Below the pieces are notes generated by a model. That model ran no database searches. It was not told the origin of the DNA and worked only from the letters and a program-made list of their open reading frames with translations. The position numbers were made by a program, and so were the translations under genes. A stretch of 16,069 nt of DNA from an uncultured Ruminococcus sp. (GTDB lineage Bacteria; Bacillota; Clostridia; Oscillospirales; CAG-272): the NCBI GenBank assembly GCA_902765885.1, contig CACXBN010000369.1, positions 1 through 16,069 of the forward strand. Reading direction: 5' to 3'. Shown here piece by piece: positions 6,360 through 13,200 of the stretch (the first letter of the stretch is position 1; each line of letters opens with the position of its first letter).

Positions 6360-7742
6360 TTACTTTTCACCTCCCAGGTATTTGATGAGCCGCTCGGTCT
6401 CAGAAAAGTCGGGGATAATCATGGCTGCCCCCGCTTTTTTGAGGCGGTTGCGCTTCCAAAGGTTGATACCAATCCGGTGTTCCTCGTCGGTGGCTGCGCC
6501 GACAGCATAGCCGCCGAGATTGGCTACCAGTTCTATCTCCACATATCCGTCGCCAAAGGAGACCAGATTGTGGGGATCGATGCCCTCTTTTTCAATCATA
6601 TCGCGGATGACAAGCTCCTTGGAACACTCCAGCATATAGTCACGCGCGCCATGGATGCCGCCGTCGAACACGTCGCCGAGGCCCAACAGACCTGCTTCAT
6701 AAAGCACATCTTTTTCATCCGTGCCAGAGGCAAGATAGCACCTGATTCCCTTTTCCTTAAGTGCGTATACCAGCTCGAGACAGCCTGGAACGCGGTATCC
6801 CGCGGGATCCGCGCCTTCCTCGAGCGCTTTTTTTCTATCCTTGATCTTCTCTTCGAGGCGACGCAGATATTCATGCTTATATTCCACAGGATCACGGTGT
6901 TTTCCACCTCTGGCGACCACTTCGTCGTCGAGCTTCATGCATTGGAAGATCGTCTGCTTTCCGGTGAGAAAGTCCACGAAATCCCGCACCACCGTTTCTA
7001 TCGTATTCCGATCCTCGTGATGCGGTGTCTCCTCAAGCACTTCGATAAAATAGGGGATCATAACGTCCTGCCATCCTGCACGGATGAGTGACACGGTCCC
7101 ATCGAAGTCGAAGAGCGCAGCGGTGAAATTCCTTCCGACGCATGGATCGATGATCTCCATGTCCCATACGTCGGGAAGACGCTTCTGCAAAAGGCACGAT
7201 AGTGCGTGACAGTACAGTAGGTGCATGTCTTCAAGCTGCTCCATACTGTCTGTGGGAGCGATAATGTAAAAGTCGCAGAACTCCCTTAGCCTGCCTCCGT
7301 CACGTCCGAGGAAGCCAACTGTGGTCAGCCCCATTTCCCTAGCACGTCGGGCGGCACGGACCACATTTTCGGAATTGCCGCTGCCTGAAAAACATATGAA
7401 GACGTCGCCGGACCTTGCCTTGGTCTCCAGTGGAATTACGAAAATGTCGTCATATCCGTAGTCATTGCCAAGGCAGGTGACAACCACGGGGGAATCCGCG
7501 AGACACTCAGCGATAAAACCGGGTCTTCCCAGAACGCGGCAACCCTTGGTAAGATCGTTGCACAGATGGGACGCGGTGGACGCGCTGCCTCCGTTGCCGG
7601 CAGTAAACACGCGTGCACCCGTCCTTTTGGTTTCGAGAATGACGTTCGCTATGGCACCAAGGGCCTCAAAATCACTTTTTTTGACTCTTTCCGCACAGTC
7701 GATAGCGTATTCTTCAAGTATTTGCGAGTTGCTTTTTTTCAT
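6360..7742 (-). CDS. SIS-domain sugar isomerase fused to HAD phosphatase
   Basis: This 460-residue protein combines two enzymes. Residues 1-190 form a GmhA/DiaA-like SIS domain with phosphate-binding FTAGNGGSASTASHL (46-60) and CFSGSGNSENVV (117-128), and the C-terminal pattern EDMHLLYCH (171-179). Compared with sedoheptulose-7-phosphate isomerase as I recall it, the metal-site Glu is Asp63 and the Gln is Glu171, while both His positions remain. Residues 206-460 are a HAD hydrolase: DFDGT (212-216, nucleophile D212), a cap of about 120 residues, S339-G340-T341, K375 and FGDGYVE (397-402). Together they would isomerise and dephosphorylate a sugar phosphate. I chose the ATG at 7742, preceded by AAAGGGA; the open frame to 8009 only overlaps the DUF1080 gene. 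The upstream gene ends 29 bases away. Confidence 0.85.
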   Translation of the reverse strand: MKKSNSQILEEYAIDCAERVKKSDFEALGAIANVILETKRTGARVFTAGNGGSASTASHLCNDLTKGCRVLGRPGFIAECLADSPVVVTCLGNDYGYDDIFVIPLETKARSGDVFICFSGSGNSENVVRAARRAREMGLTTVGFLGRDGGRLREFCDFYIIAPTDSMEQLEDMHLLYCHALSCLLQKRLPDVWDMEIIDPCVGRNFTAALFDFDGTVSLIRAGWQDVMIPYFIEVLEETPHHEDRNTIETVVRDFVDFLTGKQTIFQCMKLDDEVVARGGKHRDPVEYKHEYLRRLEEKIKDRKKALEEGADPAGYRVPGCLELVYALKEKGIRCYLASGTDEKDVLYEAGLLGLGDVFDGGIHGARDYMLECSKELVIRDMIEKEGIDPHNLVSFGDGYVEIELVANLGGYAVGAATDEEHRIGINLWKRNRLKKAGAAMIIPDFSETERLIKYLGGEK

Positions 7743-7771
7743 ATTTATCCCTTTCCGGAACGTCTGTCCAG

Positions 7772-8356
7772 TCAGTCGAGGGGCTCGATCCAAATATTCC
7801 TGAAGCTTACGGGACAGCGATGATCCTGCAGAAGAAGGGGACCTCTCTCCACCACGTAGTTTGTCACTCCACCTGGATTGTTTCGCGGAAGAATCACGTT
7901 GTTGTGAATCACGACGTCGTTTTGCAGGACGGTAATGATGGCGGGCTCCTTTATGGATCCGTCTCCGTTCAGCTTCGCCGCGCGGATCATGATGTCGTAG
8001 GTCTGCCACTTTTCGGGCTCAAGTGAAGCATTTACCCGAGGAGCGAAGATGTTGTAAATAGCTCCGCACTCGTCGTCTTTCGGTTCGTTTCCCCAGGAAT
8101 CGAGTACCTGTATCTCGTAGCATCCGTGAACGAACACGCCGCTGTTTCCTTTGTCTTGGCCTGTTTTTTCGGGCATATACGGGATTTTGAACTCTACGTG
8201 GATGCGTGCGTCGCCGTATTCATATTTCGAGACTATGTCTCCGCGAGTGACGGTGGCGACGCCGTCCTTGACTTCCCATTCTGCGGGGGTGTTTTCGCGG
8301 ACTGTGTAAAAACCGTCGAGGTTTTTGCCGTCAAAAAGTACCACTCTGTTTCCCAT
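7772..8356 (-). CDS. DUF1080 protein, 3-keto-disaccharide hydrolase-like
   Basis: This 194-residue protein is a single DUF1080 jelly-roll domain. The landmarks are LFDGKNLDGF (7-16), WEVKDGVATVTRGDIVSKYEYGDARIHVEFKIP (27-59), NSGVFVHGCYEIQVLDS (71-87), CGAIY (97-101), WQTYDIMIRAA (117-127) and GPLLLQDHRCPVSFRNIWIEPL (172-193). Members of this family cleave 3-keto glycosides after a Gfo/Idh/MocA dehydrogenase has oxidised C3 of the sugar; some homologues are only structural or uncharacterised. There is no signal peptide, so it should act in the cytoplasm on an imported glycoside. AGGAGGG precedes the ATG at good spacing. Its expected dehydrogenase partner survives only as a 39-codon fragment directly upstream in the same operon, so the pathway may be broken or completed elsewhere. 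Confidence 0.9.
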   Translation of the reverse strand: MGNRVVLFDGKNLDGFYTVRENTPAEWEVKDGVATVTRGDIVSKYEYGDARIHVEFKIPYMPEKTGQDKGNSGVFVHGCYEIQVLDSWGNEPKDDECGAIYNIFAPRVNASLEPEKWQTYDIMIRAAKLNGDGSIKEPAIITVLQNDVVIHNNVILPRNNPGGVTNYVVERGPLLLQDHRCPVSFRNIWIEPLD

Positions 8357-8434
8357 TGTTTTCCCTCCTGTCGCTTTGCGATTAAAAATATTTATTATTA
8401 TATGTAAAAGTAGTTAATCCGATTTACGTTTCGG

Positions 8435-8554
8435 TCACGCGTTCGACTCGTCGCAGACGGCGTAAAGCTCCGTGTTCTCGTCCTCCATGTAGGCCTTTAG
8501 GTGCCCCCAGAAGATTGTACCGAGCCCGATTATTCCAGCTTTTATTTTTTTCAT
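8435..8554 (-). pseudogene. Truncated Gfo/Idh/MocA-family dehydrogenase (N-terminal remnant)
   Basis: An ATG at 8554, preceded by GGAAAG, opens a 39-codon frame ending in TGA. The translation starts MKKIKAGIIGLGTIFWGHLK and continues AYMEDENTELYAVCDES. This is the Rossmann start of a Gfo/Idh/MocA oxidoreductase: beta1, the G-x-G-x-x-x-x-x-H dinucleotide loop, helix A and strand beta2 ending in the acidic residue that chooses NAD. About 300 further residues are missing and only 78 bases separate this stop from the DUF1080 start, so most of the gene has been deleted. It lies first in the operon, downstream of the promoter and palindromes. It may survive as a translated leader, but as a dehydrogenase it is dead. 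Confidence 0.8.
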
Positions 8555-8564
8555 GGTCTTTCCT

Positions 8565-8591
8565 TACTTTTTAAAATGCTTTTAAAAAGTA
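8565..8591. promoter_or_regulatory. Perfect 27-bp palindrome, likely operator
   Basis: TACTTTTTAAAA and TTTTAAAAAGTA are perfect inverted 12-base arms around a TGC centre. The element lies between the leftward promoter and the first ribosome binding site of the sugar operon, so a bound protein would block transcription. The ROK regulator encoded divergently is the obvious candidate ligand, by inference. Confidence 0.6.
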
Positions 8592-8598
8592 TTATAAT

Positions 8599-8616
8599 AT
8601 CTTTGATAATAAAGAT
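8599..8616. promoter_or_regulatory. 18-bp inverted repeat overlapping the operon -10
   Basis: ATCTTT and AAAGAT flank a GATAAT centre. The repeat overlaps the predicted -10 element and start region of the leftward operon, the usual place for a repressor site. Its sequence differs from the neighbouring 27-bp palindrome. Confidence 0.5.
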
Positions 8617-8640
8617 ACCACATTTCGCCGATTGGGTCAA
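8612..8640 (-). promoter_or_regulatory. Promoter of the leftward sugar operon
   Basis: On the minus strand TTGACC (8640-8635) and TATCTT (8617-8612) are spaced by 17 bases. A second -10-like TATAAT lies at 8596-8591 without a good -35. Either would transcribe the dehydrogenase remnant and the four genes behind it. Confidence 0.6.
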
Positions 8641-8678
8641 TCCCTCGGGAACAGAAAAAAACATGTTTCTGCATTTTT

Positions 8679-8713
8679 GGCAATTGTAACAATTTGCCTT
8701 TTTTTTTTTTTTT
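8679..8713 (+). terminator. Weak hairpin followed by a run of 15 T
   Basis: GGCAATTGT and ACAATTTGCC can form an imperfect stem with one bulge, followed directly by fifteen T (8699-8713). It is terminator-like rightward, but no rightward gene lies upstream. It may instead insulate the ROK promoter from stray transcription, or act as a curved or phase-variable tract. Confidence 0.35.
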
Positions 8714-8765
8714 CATTATGACTATAGCACGACTACGGATGCGTTGGAAACGGGCGAGTTCGGTG

Positions 8766-8794
8766 TTGACATATCCCCTTCAGCCTTTTATAAT
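8766..8794 (+). promoter_or_regulatory. Consensus promoter of the ROK regulator gene
   Basis: TTGACA (8766-8771) and TATAAT (8789-8794) are both perfect consensus and are separated by exactly 17 bases. Transcription would begin near 8801, giving a leader of about 25 bases that carries AGGAG before the ATG at 8826. Confidence 0.85.
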
Positions 8795-8825
8795 TGGTTT
8801 GAATAAGCGAGAGGAGCAAGAAACG

Positions 8826-9977
8826 ATGAACTCGACGAACAACGTTAAATCAGCAAACAAGGAGACGATCCTCCGTATGGTTTACAAGTACCATTCTGTG
8901 ACTAAAAGCAGTCTTGCCTCCTCTGCTTCCCTAACCGTTGCTACCGTCAACAACCTCATGTCGGAGCTCTGTGCCGACGGAATATGCGAAGAAACAGGTT
9001 TTGCATCCGGGAAGGGGAGGAGATCGGTACTCTACAGTATAAACCGCAAATACGGATTTATTGTTGGACTCCGACTGACCCGCGCCTCCCTGATTCTCAG
9101 TACCCACGATCTCTCTCTTGCCGCAATTGACGTTAAAGTCATCCCCAACGATATTTCTGACGTGGTAAGCTCACTTCGAAAAATCGAAGAGGTTATTACG
9201 GAAAGGCTGAGCACTCTCAAAGAACACCGGATCCTGGGAATCGGCGTCACGGTTCCGGGGCGCACATCCGCGGATGGTACAATCATACAGATCCCAGATT
9301 ATTCACAGTGGAACTCCATTCAGCTCAGAAAGATCATATCCGGTTTGACGGACGTACCCATCGTTGTCGATAATGACACCAATGCGCTAGTTCTTGCATC
9401 GGAACTGACGGGTCTTTCCAGCGGTGTCCGGTCCTTTGTCTACCTGAACTTCGACGATGGAGTTGGCGCAGGGTTCATGAATAAGGGTCACGTGTTTTAC
9501 GGTTCAAACAGTCAGTCGTGCGAGGTAGGCCATATAACCATCGACCCCAACGGACCCGTCTGCAAATGCGGGAGGAAGGGGTGCTTTCAGGCATACGTCA
9601 GTGATGCCGAAATCCTCCGAAGAGTAAACGGGAATAGAGCAAGGGCAGAAAATATGGATCAGGCGATAAGACTGTACAGGGAAGGGGATCCGTTTGCCCG
9701 GGAGAGTTTTTCCGCAATGGTCTCGTATATAAATATGGCAATACGGAATGTCATCATGATGTTCGACCCGGAGCTCATCATTCTTCGTAACCGGTGGTTG
9801 ACTGCGCTGCCGGATCTGTTCGGAGCGGTGTCCGGGGCGGTGCTCAGGTGCAAAACCGACGAGAACAATCTTCCAATCCGTGGAAAACTCGACATCCTTC
9901 TTGACGGAGACCACAAGACCGTCGAAGCGTCACCTGCGTGCATTATGATGGAGCGCCTTTTCTCGTCAGTCGGGTAA
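8826..9977 (+). CDS. ROK-family transcriptional regulator (NagC/XylR-like)
   Basis: This 383-residue protein has an N-terminal winged helix-turn-helix (about 8-72; VTKSSLASSASLTVATVNNLMSEL is the recognition region) and a ROK sugar-kinase-fold domain. Visible ROK features are GIGVTVPG (138-145), VVDNDTNALVLASELTG (180-196), NFDDGVGAG (208-216), EVGH (233-236) and the zinc motif CKCGRKGC (246-253) with H236. Retention of the D184 and E233/H236 positions suggests it still binds a sugar ligand. Such proteins usually repress carbohydrate operons and release DNA on binding the inducer. It is divergent from the sugar operon, whose promoter overlaps two palindromes. I chose the ATG at 8826 (AGGAG 9 bases upstream) because the longer frame from a TTG at 8694 includes the T-tract and the promoter. 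Confidence 0.92.
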   Translation: MNSTNNVKSANKETILRMVYKYHSVTKSSLASSASLTVATVNNLMSELCADGICEETGFASGKGRRSVLYSINRKYGFIVGLRLTRASLILSTHDLSLAAIDVKVIPNDISDVVSSLRKIEEVITERLSTLKEHRILGIGVTVPGRTSADGTIIQIPDYSQWNSIQLRKIISGLTDVPIVVDNDTNALVLASELTGLSSGVRSFVYLNFDDGVGAGFMNKGHVFYGSNSQSCEVGHITIDPNGPVCKCGRKGCFQAYVSDAEILRRVNGNRARAENMDQAIRLYREGDPFARESFSAMVSYINMAIRNVIMMFDPELIILRNRWLTALPDLFGAVSGAVLRCKTDENNLPIRGKLDILLDGDHKTVEASPACIMMERLFSSVG

Positions 9978-10120
9978 GTGATGTTCACGGCGAACCAAAT
10001 AATCGAGTAGGGGCTGACAAGTAGCCATCACTCGATTGTATTGAACTGACAGTTCAATGCTTTTTCATGATTTTCCATCAAAAGTGACGGATATTATTAT
10101 AGTGATTTATTGTGCGGAGG
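9978..10120. terminator. Two hairpins ending the ROK transcript
   Basis: The first hairpin (10001-10037) pairs AATCGAGT with ACTCGATT and has an inner GGCT/AGCC stem. The second (10040-10058) pairs ATTGAACT with AGTTCAAT across GAC and is followed by TGCTTTTT, so it is the likelier Rho-independent terminator although its stem is poor in G+C. Nothing else is evident before the next promoter. Confidence 0.5.
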
Positions 10121-10149
10121 TTGAAAATCACGAAACGCAATTATATAAT
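10121..10149 (+). promoter_or_regulatory. Promoter of the SLH surface protein gene
   Basis: TTGAAA (10121-10126) and TATAAT (10144-10149) are spaced by 17 bases. Transcription would begin near 10156, leaving a leader of about 60 bases. Within it GGTAA-GGAG-TTACC (10155-10168) can form a small hairpin. Confidence 0.75.
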
Positions 10150-10216
10150 ATATTGGTAAGGAGTTACCTTTCAGAAGATCACACGGCACATGGTAAATGC
10201 AGAACAGGAGACCATT

Positions 10217-13200
10217 ATGAATAAAAAGATTATAAGCATTGTTTTGGCCCTCGCCATGATTTTTTCAATTGTTCCCGCAGTGTTTGCTTCGGGAGAGTCG
10301 GCCGGTGAAAAAGAAATGACGCATGTTCATGACTTTATCACATACAAAACCAACGGCACCGGAGACGGAGACACTGAAGGTACGATAAAGATAACCGTTG
10401 AAGGCGCGTCTGTCGTCTTTGAAAACAAGCCCGATGAATTCAGCGGCACAGCAGAGTATGATGATGTACTGGCAATTTCGCTCGTTGAGCAGCCGGGAAG
10501 AACATTCAAATATTGGAAAAGCACTGCCGGCGTGACTATCTCCGAAAAGTCTTTCAGACTGCTTGTGCGAGAAGACGCAGTACTGTGGCCTGTATTTGAA
10601 GATACTGATGCCTCTTCGTTCGGTGAGTGGGTCCTCGTGGAAGACGGAAACTGCGAGGAAGGCAAGCTCTATAAACGGGAAAATGCAGACGGCGAAGTAG
10701 AATATAAAAGAGAATATGTAAACGGCGGCATGCACGACTACCGCTGCGAATACAAGGATGACGAGTATCACACATATACTTGCGTCAATTGCGGATTCTC
10801 TTACGATGGCGAGCATAGGTGGTCTGATGAGACCATACTGAAAGAGGCAACCCATGAAGAGGAAGGACGCAGAATAGCCACATGTTCTGACTGTGGTACT
10901 ACAATCGAAACGACAATACCGAAAACGGAAGAACATGTTTTCGGACCATGGGAAATAATCGAAAAGTCCGAGAACGGGGAATACGGTGTACGCAGACGTC
11001 CATGCCGCTACTGTGATTATTATGAAGATTACTGGTATCTCGAAGCTGACTGGAGACCACTTCTTCAGGATAATCATTATCTGAGATATGTCGAATCATA
11101 CGGCGGAAAGACAATCAAGGACGAACGCTACTTCAGCTTTAAGAATGACGAAGGAAATGATGTGTATCTGTTCGCTTTCCAATACTGCTATTCATACAGC
11201 AGCAATGAAGACGGCAATCAGACATTTATCTACATGTTTACGGATGACGGAAATCCGGATACACTGAAACCGGTCTATCTGTCAAAATCAGGTGCTGACA
11301 GCGGGTATATGGGCGGCTACCTCTGGGCACATTACGGATATGTTCATGACTATGATGAATGGCTTGAAACAATAAAGCATATGGATTCACCTGCGGGCTG
11401 TTCATATGGCATGATGGTTATAGGAAATTCGATGAGTGCCAGAAACAGCCAGTTCTATTCTATGTCAAACTACTGGGCAGATGAGTACAACAAACTCAGC
11501 ATCCCCGTCTCCGAAGACCCTGATTCATTCCTTTCGGAAAACGGAGGAGATGATTACAAATGGGTTCTCGACAGCGATGATGTTGTCATAGGAGAACGCA
11601 CATACTATGTGAATGATGAGGAGATACATACAGGCGGATTTCACGCAAAAGTGTATAAGCGCTGGGTATCAAACAGCGGAGACAGCAAGCTTTATGACTA
11701 CTATTATGTAGACAAAGCAACTGGTACTACAGTTGAGTTTTCCACACGTGTTACCGCATACAGAACAGACAATTATGTGGCTCAGTATGTTGACATCCTG
11801 ACAGAAGACGAATATGCGCTTATTGATGATCAATACAAAAATGCTTACCGGCATGTGGGAGAAATAGAATCTCAGATAAAAGAATTCTGCAGCAGCAGAA
11901 CGTATTTTTCAAGATTCACACTGGATGTTCCCGAAACGCTTGAAGCAGTCAGGGTGCTCTACGACCTTGAGTATATGTATGAAGATTACGGAATCAGGAT
12001 ATCTGCAAACAACACGAATACTCTGTACAATCCTGCGAAAGTATTCTATACAAGCGGCAACCCCATCACATTCACATGGGAAGACGGTGATGCCGCTTCA
12101 GATGTTTTCGATTATTGGGTAATATTCAATTTTGCTACGCAGACATGGGACAAGGTTTCCGAGTCAAAGACGATGACGATCAACACAAGCGATAATCCTT
12201 TGACGGAAGCAACATATGTTGCGGCAGTAACTCACAAGCCGCCGGTATCTGATGTAAAATACCATATAGAAGTCACCGAAAACGGATACTTCCTTATCGA
12301 AGGAGATTCAACGGAATACACAGAGGCTGATGTCCCCGAAAACACAAAAATCGAACTTATAGTATACTATATCGATGGAAAAAACTTTGATCACTGGGAA
12401 AACAATCTTGGCGAGCCGCTTGAGTCAAGATATGTTATCGTATCGGAGGATCAAGAGTTCACACCGGTGTTTGTTGATGCGGAATACGAGGTCTATTATT
12501 CCGCGTATAATGGAAACGGCACCGTGTGGTCAGATGATGATACGGAACCTTCGACAGACAAATCAGTCCTGGGTGTTTACGGAAGCACTTTCAACCTGCA
12601 TACTGCTGGAGATGAAGAAAACGGATATACGGAATTTCTCGGCTGGTATCGCATAAAATGGGGCAAATCAGGAGAGACCTTCGAGCTGCTTTCAAGTGAG
12701 AAAGACTATACTCTGGAAATAACCCCGGAAAACAGATGGGAAACGGTTTATGCCGTTTGGAGCGACGGTACAGTAAATATCGGCGGTGAGCCTGAAGTTG
12801 TTAAAGTGGATATTACAGATGGCTTCATATCTGCGAGAATCTTCACTGAGGAATCAGGCGTATTCCCGCCACTTTACGTTTCAAGTTTGGATGTTGAAGC
12901 ATATTCGGAATTGACAATAGTTGATGATCCGTCGGATGATATTCGTATAGGAAAATGGACTGTCTCATATGTGACTGAAGGCGGGCCGCAGAGCGACGAA
13001 TTGGAAGTTGATTTCTCGGCGGACTACGAACCTGAAACATATTATTTTGTTTCAGATGTGGAAAATTATGTCGGAAAGGCAATAAGCATAACAGGAACAC
13101 CCGTAACAATTTGTGAATTCCATAATTGGGCCAAAGATGTCGACACGATTTCCTGGTCCGAGATAAAAGAGGCCACACACCTTGAAGAAGGGCAAATAAA

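Noticed and set aside
6477..7091. 204-codon rightward frame antisense to the SIS-HAD gene
   Set aside because: Same cause; it has no start signal and lies opposite well-conserved HAD motifs.
7743..8009. 89-residue N-terminal extension of the SIS-HAD protein
   Set aside because: The sequence is antisense-like, basic and low in structure, and overlaps the DUF1080 gene in another frame. AAAGGGA marks the ATG at 7742.
8694..8825. Longer ROK protein starting at TTG 8694
   Set aside because: It would translate the T-tract and the consensus promoter; AGGAG and the usual N-terminus mark the ATG at 8826.
10265..11077. 270-codon leftward frame opposite the surface protein
   Set aside because: It is a shadow of the strongly coding plus strand and lacks a promoter or ribosome binding site.
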